Below, piece by piece: positions 50,510 to 62,325 of a stretch of 64,000 nt of DNA (the first letter of the stretch is position 1; the number at the start of each line of letters is the position of its first letter). The position numbers were made by a program, and so were the translations under genes. The notes below the pieces were generated by a model. That model saw only the letters and a program-made list of their open reading frames with translations. It was not told where the DNA came from and did not search any database. Source of the DNA: Diphasiastrum complanatum. Lineage: Eukaryota > Streptophyta > Lycopodiopsida > Lycopodiales > Lycopodiaceae. The stretch spans positions 49,362,841 through 49,426,840 of the forward strand of contig CM055095.1 of assembly GCA_029204225.1 (NCBI GenBank), in the 5' to 3' direction.

Positions 50510-52160
50510 CTATAGTGATTCATGTGTAACCATATTTTCATTGCTAATTAGAACTTAGTAGTTAGTTTTATGTCTTGACACCATGAAAGAGGTTCAATCA
50601 TGTTATCGGCTGCTCATAGGATGTGTTGCTAATCTGAGTTCCGTGAATTGGATAAAACTTTTTGCAATTCTTACGCTGGAAAACATAGATCTCGTTCAGA
50701 AAATAATGTAAAAAGACGTTTGTATCCAAACATTCAATCAAGCTCTGAGTTCTCAAAATTATGACCCAAATCCACTTCAGTACGGCGACCATTAGCAGAA
50801 GAACAGAGTTACATAATTTTTCTTCACGCATTTTTGTCTCTACTTTCAACGGAATGTTAACCATAGCACTGAATAAAAACTCTAATGCTGCCGTTTTCAC
50901 ACAATCTGATTACGATGCTATATCCAATCACAAAAGAAGTCGAAGCTTCATTATCGCCGATGGGGTACGCAATGAAGAAATTCCTAGAGAAATCTAATTC
51001 CATTGCAACAAAATTTTCGGAATGTACTTCTAAGTTCTTAGTGATTTCTTACTGATAGAGGAGCTGTCAAATGAAACAATCGATAGACGCTAGCCGATAG
51101 CTATTACCTGAAGCAACTGAAGAGGCAAAAAATTTAGTAGCGGATCTGGGCTTACCATTACTGTTGGTTTTTTCTCACTGAGTATTGTTAGAAATATGGT
51201 TTTTTGGTATGCAAGTGTTCGGAATGCTGGATGCTCAGAACGGTGCAAGAGTGAATGTACGCCTCCCCAGAAAAGTCCCAATAAGTAGGTGGATTATTTG
51301 GGGAATTTGGAAGACCTAGAAATATAATTCTAGAGCTCTCACAGGCCATAATCAAGCGCCTAAACCATAAAATTTCACTCCCCCTTTACCAAATTTCATG
51401 TTGCTCTTCAATGAAAAAGTCCAATTTCTACTACTTTCACCAGAATTGTCAAAGTCCAAAAAGTAGCCAAATTGCAAAGTATTTGGTAATAGCTAAAGCC
51501 TATGTGAATTGAATTTCAAACTAACCGGAACACCAAGTTATATCCCACATCAGTGGTGGGGATAATAAAACAGATTAACTTCGAGTTCTCTGACAATGTT
51601 ATGAAGGATATGCTATTATGCTCTCCTAGTAATCTAGGTACTTGTTGCAATGTAGACGTTATAAAAAGTATGTAGCACGAACTATTAGATATGTTGCTGC
51701 TGAAGCATGCAAATTGTCTCAGGAGTGAGATTCAAAAAGGCCCCTCAGTTTGTAATAAATGTTTGTAAATACTACAACTAGGTTGTCAGATACAGTTGGT
51801 ATGTTGGTATCTACATAGGTTAAAAAAAGTTAGCAATATGGGGATGCTAGTCACCAATCATGTGGTACTCGTACAAAATTGAAATTCATAGGACTGCAAG
51901 TTATTGAGTCATTAAATCTAATTTCTCAGTACACATGACACAAAGTAACCCTTTTCAGCTTTTGTTGTGTCTGGTTATGTTGTTAACATACTGCACTCAA
52001 GATTTTAGACTGCAAAAGAGCAGCACTGCTCAGCCTTTGAACTTCTGAGGCCATAAGCCATAAGTTTCGCACCTAGACACGGTCATCAACCTAGCAAGGA
52101 TAATATAAGATTTCATGCAATTGAATCCCTTGCTTTCATATTTTGTGCGGACTAAAATCG
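50510..52160. other. Intergenic or intronic stretch
   Basis: No secure exon. A short run near 50905-50960 reading SDYDAISNHKRSRSFIIADG and followed by GTACGC could be an exon of an unrecognised gene, but neighbouring exons were not identified. The remainder is AT-rich. Confidence 0.35.
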
Positions 52161-52167
52161 AATTGAT

Positions 52168-54151
52168 ATGTCCTGCAAGCAGACGCAATCAGCGAAGTGG
52201 TCTCAAGATGAAAAGCCAAGGCGCAAGCAAGTGCCAGCGTTGCAGAAGGGTCTAGCTGCCATTGCTTCATCTCTTTCAGTTTTAAGTGAGACTCTAGGAA
52301 GTGCTATTGAGGTTCGCATCGTGATGTTACTTTGGCCTTTGGCAAATTTTCCCCTTTTTATAAATATCGTATTCAATTCGTAAAACTTTTTCTGATGATG
52401 CCTTCATGAACTTGTATATTATATCTTTCATATTGTGAATTTTCAGGAAGGGTTTAGTATCATGGAAACGCGAGCTTCACAGTTAATTTCTTCTGATCAT
52501 CGGAAAAAATCATCATTGCGTACGAAGGTGGACATTATAAGTCCTTATCAACAAAAGAAAAAAAACACAGAACTCTTTGATCTGGAACCCGATGGTTCTA
52601 TGCAGCTAAAGGCCTCTCAAGATGTAAGGGTTCAAGTTTATATTGACAATGTGAAAATTTGAATGCCTAATTGTTCATGCTAGAATTTGAGATTGATATC
52701 TGCAGATGTTTGGTATGTTGTTTTGTCAAAATTGTGGAACACTGAAGGCTCCTTTTTGCACATCTTAAATTTGTACGACTAAATGCCTGAAATAAAAAAT
52801 CTAGACTTCTTTATTTTATTCTGTATTTGTAATGTTACCATGCAGATGGCAATGGCAATGGCTACAAATGCAAAGTTGCTCCTTCATGAGCTTAAGGCTG
52901 TGAAGGCAGACCTGGACTTTACTAGAGATCATTGTGCCCAGCTTCAAGAAGAAAATAGAAGTTTAAGAGAAAAGCTTACCAAAGGCACTGGGCCAGAAGA
53001 AGATGATCTGGTGAGTACGATCAATTTCTAATCTCTGAGCAAAATCAGATAGTTTGGATAGTTGAGCACTATATTCTCTCCTAATCCAAAAGTTCTCACA
53101 AAAGTTTCATAAAAATCAAGAAATCTACTGTATCTGTAGGCCGACAAAATTCTACCAAAACAAACTTTCACGATGGTGATTTCTAATTACTTAAAAAAAA
53201 GAAATTGCAAATTCTACCATTGGGAATTTTTATAGCTATAATTGGGCTTAGTGATTAGAAACCAGAAAGGGCCATCGTGAAAGGCATGGAATACCTCTTC
53301 ACTTAGCGACAATCCTCACATGCATGATTTTTTGTATGTAGTAGGAGCTGTCCCAAACAGATGATATGCTCTGATATGAGACATAACAGGCCAGGGAGAC
53401 CATTTCAAATAAAGACAATCAAGGGTTCTCCTTATAGATCCAGTCAGAAGTACCTGTGATCATCTTTTTCAACAATTGACGTCTGTTTTCTGAGCATGGA
53501 ATGATCGCACTGACTGTATTCAAAACTGAAATGAAGCCCCTCTAAAGTCCTTGTGACTGACTGTCTTCAGCAAGTTTTTCCTACTTATCTTGAGATGATG
53601 TTATCTGTACTGTACTGACTAACGCTGGTATTATTCTGCTACACAAACTTTTCTAGTGCTCTCTGCTTCATGATTTAAGAGACCTGGAAAATTATCGGGT
53701 TGATGCTTTGAGTTCCTCTAATAGCAATACCAATCTGGAAAATTCTCTGGCATGTTCGCGCTGCTCTAGTTGCGATTACAATGACCTTGGAGCTATTGGC
53801 TTCCATCTTTGACATTTTCTGTCAAGGACCGGGCAAAAATTGGGCCAAGCTGTTCTGTTATCATTGAATTTCCCCTAATGATATTCAAAGTTTTAGGGAC
53901 TCGTTTACTATTTGCATGCTCTTGTACAGGTGAGGCAGCAGCTCGAAACTCTTCTTGCCGAGAAATCTCGCCTAGCTCAGGAAAATGCAGCCTATGCTCG
54001 GGAAAACCAGTTCCTTCATGAAGCTGTAGAGTTTCACCAGCGGACAATGCAAGATCTTACTTTCTTTGAGGAGAGCCTAGAACAAGCTGAGGAAGAAGAT
54101 GAAGGTTTTGGCAGAAAAACAGACAATCTAGAGACAATTGTTTCTATTTGA
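52168..54151 (+). CDS. Plant coiled-coil protein of unknown function, four exons
   Basis: Exons 52168-52311, 52447-52623, 52846-53010 and 53930-54151 (144, 177, 165 and 222 nt) join with phase-0 introns into 235 aa and a TGA stop. Borders are GT-AG (acceptors TTTCAG, ATGCAG, TACAG; donors GTTCGC, GTAAGG, GTGAGT). Exon 1 reads [20 protein letters not shown] and [12 protein letters not shown]; exon 2 is polar and lysine-rich, ending QLKASQD; exon 3 reads [20 protein letters not shown] and [15 protein letters not shown]; exon 4 reads [20 protein letters not shown] and [14 protein letters not shown], then an acidic tail. The last two exons have heptad-like spacing, so a coiled coil is likely. No signal peptide or membrane segment is visible. 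I know similar uncharacterised plant proteins but no function. The ATG at 52168 is the first in frame after a stop; CAG just before ACGCAATC could instead be an acceptor, making the true start lie further left. Confidence 0.8.
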
Positions 54152-54154
54152 ATG

Positions 54155-55300
54155 GATTTATGATGCAGTTTGTAATTTAGTCATTGCATGGTCGAAAATA
54201 TCAGAAAAGGGTCTTACATTACATGTTTGGACTTGGGTTCATGGTGTTCATTGAATCAGAATTCAGCTAAGTAAGGCAGCCATGTATCATTGACCATATG
54301 CCAATGATCAGCAAGTCATCGACATTTCAATCAGTTGATTAGAAGAGCAGTTAAGATTGTTCTGACTGTTCAATACTGGCTTTGCCATTTATTGGGTGCT
54401 GCATATACACTGCACCCACTTCAGGACCAAGAGTTTTCTTCATGGACCCTTATGGGCTCAAATGCTTTCTGATAAGAACGTATATCTGATGAGGAAGCCA
54501 TGTTGACAACTAGGAATTATCGCCTTGAGTATAGAACGGCTGCAGCCTGCAACTCGACTCACTATTGAAAAGGTTTGTTATGTCCTTTGTGATCTCCAAA
54601 GATTATCTGTCAAAAGGGTCGTCCTTATGTGGTTAGATTTGTTAAAGTCGAGGCTTCAATGTACTGAAGTCTTCTGGTCCAATTACAACATTATAATTTA
54701 ATTGTCCACCCTTTTTAAGGCATCTATGGAGAATAAACAACGATGTAATAAGGACTCACTATTTGGAAATTCATTCTATCTGAGTGCAACATGCTTTTTA
54801 TTTAATGGATGCCAGGCTCCAGCATGAAAAGTTTAATAGACACCGGATCTTCCAACCACTTAGCCAACTACATAATTACAACTTATTGAACAATACTGTC
54901 AGATATATGATTACTGCAATAACGAGCAGGAGGCATAACTGACACTTTAGAAGATCCACACTTAATCATTGAGATACAGCCTGTAGGAAGTAGACTGTAG
55001 ATTGGTACATTGAGAGGTAAGTAGGTATGGAGACAAGATTTTGAGTCCGTTAACTCTAGTTTTGTGAAGTTTGGTATGCTTATTATATGATGGAGTTGGT
55101 TGCTTGGCTAAGAATGTTGTTGGATTGTTATTTACTTCTTGTTTTGTTATGTGGTAATCCGTTAAAAGTGGTAAGGGGTTTGGTTTGGTTTTGTACTTCT
55201 TACTTGATGATATCAATTGCGACTTTCTTGACTCTTCTTTCATGAAGAGCTTTTGTTGAGAAAGAGAATTCTAAGTAAAATAGGTTTTAACATTTTTACG
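54155..55300. other. 3' flank of the coiled-coil gene; no gene seen
   Basis: The sequence after the stop (TTTGTAATTTAGTCATTG near 54165) may include the 3' UTR. No canonical AATAAA was convincing close to it; an AATAAA occurs at about 54733. No further coding domain was recognised. Confidence 0.45.
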
Positions 55301-55351
55301 AAGGAAATGGAGGAGCCTCACAAAACTCGGGCAAAAATCCTTGTGTCAAAT

Positions 55352-55437
55352 TTTTTTTACATGCACCTTCCAGCGCCCAAAAGGTGCATGTAAAAAAAGT
55401 TACCTTTTTTTACCCGCACCTTCCACCCGGAAGGTGC
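55352..55437. repeat. Two consecutive hairpins with a shared AAGGTGC core
   Basis: TTTTTTTACATGCACCTT (55352-55369) pairs perfectly with AAGGTGCATGTAAAAAAA (55381-55398) across an 11-nt loop. Next, GCACCTTCC (55416-55424) pairs with GGAAGGTGC (55429-55437) across 4 nt. Both stems carry the same GCACCTT/AAGGTGC core. Confidence 0.95.
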
Positions 55438-55579
55438 ATTAAAAAAAAAATTACACCAAAAAAAAGGAAAAAAAAAACAGATTTCACGCCGATAAAGGAC
55501 CCCTCCTTGGGTGTTTCGCCTGGGGAAGGGAGTGTGCTCCGGACGCCCTTCCTAGGCTGAACGCCTTCAAATGGGCGTA

Positions 55580-55811
55580 CCCCCCCCCCCCCCCCCGATT
55601 ATAGTTGTTATGTGTTCTTTCTCATAATAACGGTGAGAAGCTTTTAGGAAGGGTAGATAAAAGATATGAAACATATAGCATAAGCATAGAGCTATCATGA
55701 GAGAAATTTTATTAAAGGAGAGGTAATTTTATAAAAGGAGATAAATATAACCCACAAAACTTATTATTGTCCGCATAAATCTAAGAATTATTGGGGGGGG
55801 GGGGGGGGGGG
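55580..55811. repeat. C17 tract and G19 tract in inverted arrangement
   Basis: C17 at 55580-55596 and G19 at 55793-55811 face each other across 196 bp. Flanks are similar when inverted (GGGCGTAC before the C run, GCATGCGGGG after the G run), and both sit in locally GC-rich, GGAAGG/CCTTCC-rich DNA. The G run could form a G-quadruplex. Confidence 0.9.
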
Positions 55812-56022
55812 CATGCGGGGGAGGGTCACCCTCCAAGGGCATTCCACCAAGGAAAGCCATCCGCCCGAGGGGAGCGCAAAGATTCCATTGTGGGAGGCGC
55901 CTTCCTTTTCTTCATGAAAAGGTAAAAAATGCTATTATGTTAATAGCATGCTTAGTTTTCTTTGTAAGAAATTAATATATTATTGTTGTGTAAGTCATCA
56001 CTAGAATATTTTGTGAATCTTA

Positions 56023-56505
56023 TTGGGGAAGGTTAAGTTTGTTGCCCATTTCAAGGCATTGAGTAGGAATTTCTACTTATTCACCATTGTTGACCAAGAT
56101 GAAGTAACAATGACATGTGGTCCATACTTTTTCAGAGGAAAAATTGTTGATGTAATGCTTTATCATGACAATTTTGAAGTTGATTATGAGAAAATTGAGA
56201 TTGAGGCTAGAAATTTGCTAATTTATCCCCAAAGTTCAAGTTTCTAAAAGGAAATTTAGTGCAAAATTTGGAAGAGTATATTTTTCTTGATGTAAAAGAG
56301 TTTCAACAATCTCTACATACAACGACATGTATTGTTTAGAGGCTAGATAGAGTGATTGTGGAGGTAATTGAGTTAAAGATAGGAAATCGGTTACATAGTT
56401 AGAAGGTAGTTCTCAAAGGTCTTTTGAATCCATATCTTCATTGCAAAGGGAGTAGGGATATGATTATAGAGTGTTCTATGGCTCTCAAGAGAGGATGCAT
56501 GTGAT
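56023..56505 (+). pseudogene. LINE ORF1-type relic (DUF4283 plus CCHC_4-like)
   Basis: 56023-56247 reads GKVKFVAHFKALSRNFYLFT, MTCGPYFFRGKIVDVMLYHD and NFEVDYEKIEIEARNLLIYP, which follows the DUF4283 pattern of plant retroelement ORF1 proteins (Pro-Tyr/Trp-Phe-Phe, hydrophobic strand, then an 'F...' core). After a frame change, about 56330-56490 reads VIVEVIELKIGNRLHS, a stop, then VVLKGL...CKGSRDMIIEC. This matches the layout of the CCHC_4 zinc knuckle that follows DUF4283, with several Cys/His lost. Stops and shifts make it a dead fragment. No endonuclease or RT portion follows. Confidence 0.55.
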
Positions 56506-56509
56506 TTGA

Positions 56510-58900
56510 TGATAACATGTTTGATGACAGAAAGGAGAAACTATAAAACAAATTATTTAATTTATCTATTGAGGCAATTATATGGTATTTTGTATAATAA
56601 TTAGAAACAATGTATAAATGGTAAAATCAACACGATTATATCAAAAACTAGATCGTTCTAATTAAGGTAGGAAGAAACAAATAAGACAAAGTTTTTTGGA
56701 AATGTCAGCAAACTACCTAAAATGTCAGTTTTTGGAAGCGAAATGCAATCACAATATGTTTTGGGAATTTTTTAGGATTAGAATTTTTTTAGAGCTTGAA
56801 GATAAAAAAATAGCAATAATGTGAGTTGAAATCTCACATAAATATTGAGAAATAAATACAATATTTCTTTTCATAACGAAAAGAGTACATTTTACCAGTT
56901 GTTCAAAAGTCATCCAATCAATTTGGGCTCAAACAGTTTCAAAATCTCCTATATCACCAGTCTTTTCAAGAGGTCAGGGCTTTATTTATAGATGAACAAC
57001 AGAGTCTTCATCATTTGTAGTCATTAGGAGAAATATGGACTCAAAAATGGGCCCTTTGAGAAGTTTGACTTTAGAGAGAGGCTACGTATAGAGAGATTGG
57101 AAACCGGTACCGTGTGATTGCCATTTTTCGAGTTTTTGGTAATGCCCGTATTTTAACTACTATGGTTAAATCTAGCTCTAACTTCACGTTAATTAGTTAA
57201 GTGGGCTTGTAATAACAGTCATACATTTTTTTATACAATCTAGGCTGTAAACATCCACCAATAATAATAGTACAACATGGTACCCACCACTGCTAATCTG
57301 CAAAGATTTCAAAGTGTGTGATTGTCTAGGTGTTGATCCACTATCGACTGTCGACTTTCATTCTCGATTTATTGGTTCAGCGTGCGCCTCCTATTTAGCC
57401 TCACTGCTGATCTGTACACATGCGTGTTGATCCGATACTAGGACAATGCATGGCCTGCACCAAGCAAACTACACGCCTTCATCCTGTCCCACATCAATGG
57501 TTCCTCTTGGTATGCGATTATGTGTCGCCATTAGTCCAAAATATGTCTATGGAAGTTGAGTATGAATGAGAACGAAGAGAATGAAGAGAATGAGACGTAT
57601 ACCTAAGAATGACAAGAAGTTCCTAAATTACATGGATTAGTTAACTACAGTTTACGACTATTGACATCAAATCAACCTCGAGTGTATAAATACGAGCAGC
57701 AAAAGAGTATTCGGGCAGTAACTGTGGCCCAATTACAATCGTTTGTTTTGCCCCCGGCGAGATTTTTGAAAATCACCAAAATTTGGCTAAGAAAAATTTT
57801 CGTCTCGCCAACCACTGTTACCCTTCGTCATAGATGGACACCATTGATTGGGCCACTTAAGCGTTGAAAGCATGCGAAGTAAAAAAAAACATCTTGACAA
57901 AGGGCCCATTTTGAGTTCTAATATCCCCTACTATCTACCTACTTTACCTCATTTATTAAGAAAAACTGTGACTTTGTTAAATATTTCTACAGCAGCACCA
58001 TGTCTGCCTTTTTGTACAATATATGCACTAGTGGTAGCCTTGCCATTAAAAAGATCTAATACCCATCAACGAGGTGTGAAAAAATTCTATTAAATTATTG
58101 ATTAATTGTTTTTTGACATGGATAACCACTCATAAATTTTTTTATCTTTTTGATCACAGTTGGATAGTTGAATGGATGCCAAAATTGTTTGGCCTACCAT
58201 GTTGTAATATAGCATTGAGCACTTGCAGTCAAGGGAATAATAGCCTATGGCTATATAGGTCTCCACTTCTTTGTAGAGCCTCGCTCCTCCAGCATTAAAT
58301 ACATTTTATTTGCACTTGCAAACAAAAAAAGTCACATAAAAAATTTGACTTAAAAATGTGAATCTAAAGTTTAAAATATAAAATAAAGTTTTATGCAGCA
58401 CATGAAACATTAACATAAATAACAAAAAAACTCATTTACGAACTTACCACAACATTCTCAATGCCAACGTTGCAAACTTCCAGTAAATTTTTCTGTACAC
58501 TTGAGAATTGCCAACTCGAATAAAAAATAATAATTTTCTAGATTAGAGAAGTTGTGCATTTATCAAATTGCTACAAAACTAGTTGAAGCTCTGTGTATTT
58601 GAATAAAGACTCATAGTTAGAAAACCATTCATTTGAAGCCCATAAGGAATGCCAACAACACAAAGTTTATAAGGTCTTCTTCTTAAAAATCTTGACAATT
58701 CTTTACAATCTCTCTCATCTATGGTACGAAACAATGGTTTATTTTAAACATTCTTACGGATGCAGGTCTTTATTGGATCCTCTTATACCACTGTTTCACC
58801 ACAGACAAGTGTTTACCAATTTCTTTTCTCTGCTTTGGCTTTAAAAATACGTCTTCTGAATTGTTCAAGCAAAACATTGTTCTTTTTTATCCTCGGCGCT
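56510..58900. other. No gene seen
   Basis: AT-rich DNA. A TATAAATA box at about 57684-57691, followed by a short GC-richer stretch with GGCGAGA and TCTCGCC in inverted order, might be a retroelement LTR or promoter fragment; nothing decisive. Confidence 0.4.
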
Positions 58901-58914
58901 CTAAAAGCAAATAA

Positions 58915-60270
58915 AAAACTATGCTTAACATAGTTAAAAAAATGAATTATTAAAAATCTTAATGCACATGTATAAGATTTAGGAGATTCTATGCTCAGCA
59001 TAGAAAGAAAAAACTTACCATGTCTCAAAATAAAATAAGAAATTATAGAGCCTCTGGCATTCCTCAAAACCTTGCAATTTACTCCAATTATGAAAGCCTC
59101 TTGAATCTTCATAAATAGTTTATGCTTGAAATGCGAAATTTATTATTTTATGAGATAAATTTCAAAATTTGAAACTTTCTTAATCAATTAAAATGTAATT
59201 TTGCGAATATATTAAAACTTACCTACCTTTAAAATTCCTTGCCCATCTCAAACAATGGAGAGTTGTCCACCTGCTACTCTTAAAAAAACAATAACAATAA
59301 CTCGGTTGAATTAATTCCTTGCATGTTCTTCCATTCTAAAATACCTATATCGACAGCAAAATGGGCTCTAAGGTTTGGAAAGCTAAGCTTGACATTTTTG
59401 TTTTTTTTTTATTATTAATTTTTGTGCAGAATGACCTTTTATTTTGAACTCTTTTTATTTACCAAAACTTTTGTCTACAAGAGACCAAACCTAAAATATA
59501 AAAAAATTGTAATGAGAAAAGCTTTGAAATATTTGGCATTTAAAATTTTGAAAAGAGAAATAAACTTTGTTAAGTAAGAAAAAAATATTCACCTTACCAT
59601 TTCAAAATGCAAGCTATAATAAGTTATCATATTCAATGGGGCTCTGTGCTGGATTTTTAGCATCAAATGATAGGCCGATCTCCTGAGCACATTAATCTTT
59701 CAACTCCAGTTGTTTGATTTTCCCAACCTTTGAGCATTTGATATGGTCTTTGTAGAAATATCATGTTCGTTGAGTTACTGTCATTTTCATTTTGTTGTCT
59801 TGGTAAAACTTGTGGTCCCAGGATAACAGCTTCACTTCTTCCATGGTCAAACCAACAAAAGCAATGGCGCCAACACTATGAAATGCAGGTATGTGAGGAT
59901 ATTCTAGAGCAAGCTCTTTTTGAGCTTTTAGACTATGAATACCTCCAAGAACAAAAAAATGATATAAATCTAACATCTAAAATTGAAATTTTTTTCTACA
60001 AAGTCACATTCATTAGGGCTATCAAAACCTACGAAGCTTCTTATGCTATTTTGTGCATAGCAAAAGAATGGATGACAAACATTCCTTTGCTATGCTAAGC
60101 ATAGCAAAAGAACGGATGACAATGACTTTGCTATACTGAGCATAGCAAAAAAAAGCTTTACCATCCATTTATTTTTCTATGTTGATGTGGCAAAAGGATC
60201 TCTTGTGATGTAAACCATAGCAATAAAAATTTTTGCTATCCCCAACATAACGAAAGAACTTTGTGTTGTT
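58915..60270. repeat. Scattered CTATGCT/AGCATAG palindromes
   Basis: Palindromes with the same core occur at 58917-58935 (AACTATG...CATAGTT), 58987-59005 (TTCTATGCT, C, AGCATAGAA), 60086-60108 (11-bp perfect arms around one base) and 60127-60149 (the same with one mismatch). A unit beginning GCATAGCAAAAG repeats at 60055, 60099 and 60140. The pattern resembles subterminal repeats of a DNA transposon. No transposase was recognised between them. Confidence 0.7.
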
Positions 60271-60549
60271 ATGTTGGTCATAACAAACTATTCAATTATG
60301 ATTCAAATTTGAAAATAAAAATGTTATGGGATATCACTGTTTGGGATCAAGTCTCCTCAACGCTATGTTGAATGCAATGGAAATGATGGTCGGTGAATGC
60401 TTGATCGCTCTGGTCACTAATCATATGTCAATGTGAGTGAGGTGGGTCGATTTTTTATTCTTGTTCAAATATAGTTTCTTGAGGGTCACAAAATCAATTT
60501 GTAGACTCATTTCACATGTGCTTAGTCTTTGTACAAGTACTTTCCCATC

Positions 60550-61185
60550 ATGGCATCAATAGGAGCTTACTTATGGGAGGCAAGTGAAAGATTGAATTCA
60601 TCCAACTATTCTATATGGAAAATGAGAATGAAATTCATATTGGTTTTGCAAGATCTTATTGACATAGTGAGTGAAATTGAGGAGGAGCCTCAAAATCGAC
60701 AAGAATCATCAAGATTTAAGAAGAGGTCAAGGATGGCCATACACTGCATCAAGATGAATGTATCTAATAAAAAAATTGGAGCTCAACCAAGGAGTCTTGG
60801 AATATTTTGAAATCTATCTATGAATCCAAAGATACTTGAAGGATTCTCACTTTGAAAGATTAATCCTCCAAATGTCAAAGTAATGCAGAGAGTGCCCAAA
60901 GCTATGTGTTGAGGGCGAAGGATTACAATAGAGAGCTTGCATGCATAGGAGATGCTATGAAATGAAAGGAGCTTTTCCAAATAGTGTTGAATGGTCTATT
61001 GAGGATTTCTCTACCTTGTCCACTCTTATGTCATTCAAGAGAAGCTTCCATCCATGGAGAGCCTAGAAGGGGTCTTGGTGGCTAAGAGAGTAGGCAAGAG
61101 CACAAGCTAGCAAGGATTCATGAGCAAAGAAGAAGAAGGCACTCATCACTCAAGGCAAAGACAAAGGCACAATCCAAGGAGGACA
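60550..61185 (+). pseudogene. Ty1/copia gag fragment, second lineage
   Basis: From ATG 60550 the frame reads ERLNSSNYSIWKMRMKFILV and LQDLIDIVSEIEEEP, the copia gag N-terminal block. After frame changes at about 60780-60960 it reads ILKSIYESKDT, SAQSYVLRAKDYNRELACIG and KELFQIVLNGL. This differs in spelling from the gag at 37983 and 63961, so it is another lineage. Stops at about 60808 and 60961 and the loss of the zinc knuckle mark it as dead. It ends where an LTR begins at 61189, consistent with interruption by insertion. Confidence 0.7.
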
Positions 61186-61188
61186 AAC

Positions 61189-61527
61189 TGTTAGAATAAG
61201 TAAGCCCGAGTTTCTTTTACAATTCATGAGTTTCCATGTTTAGCAGTGATTCGAGCTTTTTACTGTTTTTGTAATAGTGTGCATGAGTGCTAGCTTAACG
61301 GCACGCGTAGTGTAAGTTGGGACACGTGTCCCGTAACGGGGACCAAACTGCCATGCAACGGTACCCCACAAGAAATAAATTGTGTATATGTATTTTTCAG
61401 TTTCCTTTGTAAATACAATTCAGACATGTTCTCTTGGGTTGGTGTGTGATCTCTCTTTATTGCTTATCTGATTGATGTTAGTTTGCTTGCAAATTAGCTA
61501 ACTATACTGCCAGTAAGATTCGTGACC
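61189..61527 (+). mobile_element. Copia LTR (~325-340 bp)
   Basis: Starts TGTTAGAATAAG and is followed by a copia primer-binding site at 61528. It contains TGTATATGTATT (possible TATA region, about 61383) and CT-rich downstream sequence. The right border is uncertain: GCCA near 61512 or the base before the PBS. No second LTR is visible. Confidence 0.65.
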
Positions 61528-61540
61528 TGGTATCAGAGCC
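61528..61540 (+). promoter_or_regulatory. Copia primer-binding site
   Basis: TGGTATCAGAGCC, complementary to the 3' end of initiator tRNA-Met. It fixes the orientation of the LTR to its left as plus. Confidence 0.9.
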
Positions 61541-62325
61541 TGGAAGTGGAGTAGTTCGGGGTTAGCTGGAAGTCAAATTTTGGAAAATTCGAAGAACCGT
61601 TACGGTTAGTCAAGCGAGCAATCGTTTGCATGTGCAAAAGAATTCAAGCTTCAACATAAAGCTTTTGGCTTAATCTGAGAGAAAAATAAAAAATTGTCAA
61701 TTTTTGAGCCTGCTTTGGCATTTGTGCTCAGTCTGCACTCATTTGGATGCCATTTTCAGAGTGGTTTGAAGCAAAGGGCAGCAAGTAGTAGGGCAACCTC
61801 ATAGCGTACTATTTGGTCAGCCAAAAATCTAGAAAACAGCTTTTTGAGGTTTTTTAAAGCCCAAGAAACCCCAATCTAGGGTTTGTATGCTCAAAACCGT
61901 GGATCTTTCTCCACATAGAGAATTGTTTAGTGATGTGAATGCATGGAGAGGGCGTCCTAGCACAATATAAAATTTGGTAAAGAGCCATGAGGAGCCGCGG
62001 ACAACAGAGGGAGCTGTATCAGTTCTTTGGAGAGCGCTGCCATAGCCAAGGAGCTTGAAATCTCCAAAAGAGGAGGAGGGAGCTCGTAGATAGCTCGCGC
62101 GCATGTGGACTTGGCCTATCACGTTGTATATGGAAGGGTCTAGCGGCCAGGGGAGCATGGATCAGTGCTGAAATCGCTTGCAGGCCATTTGATCATAGGT
62201 TTAGAAGATGGACGGCTGAGATTGACTTCTCAAAGAGTAGCATGGGCCGTAGGATCTTTTCTAATGGTGAAGATTGGCTTGAAGGGTGCCCTGAAAAAGC
62301 CTTAACAAATTGAAGGGCTTTTTAC
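61541..62325 (+). mobile_element. Leader-like region of the plus-strand copia element
   Basis: About 785 bp after the PBS without a plus-strand gag, similar in length to the 830-bp leader at 37153. A 109-codon minus-strand frame (61829-62158) is present but no domain is recognised. The region ends at a junction with an oppositely oriented copia pol fragment near 62325. Confidence 0.45.

Noticed and set aside
57684-57691. TATAAATA box as a promoter
   Set aside because: No gene or recognisable transcript follows; in AT-rich DNA such a match is expected by chance.
61829-62158. 109-codon minus-strand frame as a coding gene
   Set aside because: It lies in the leader of a copia element, shows no domain and has no conserved context.
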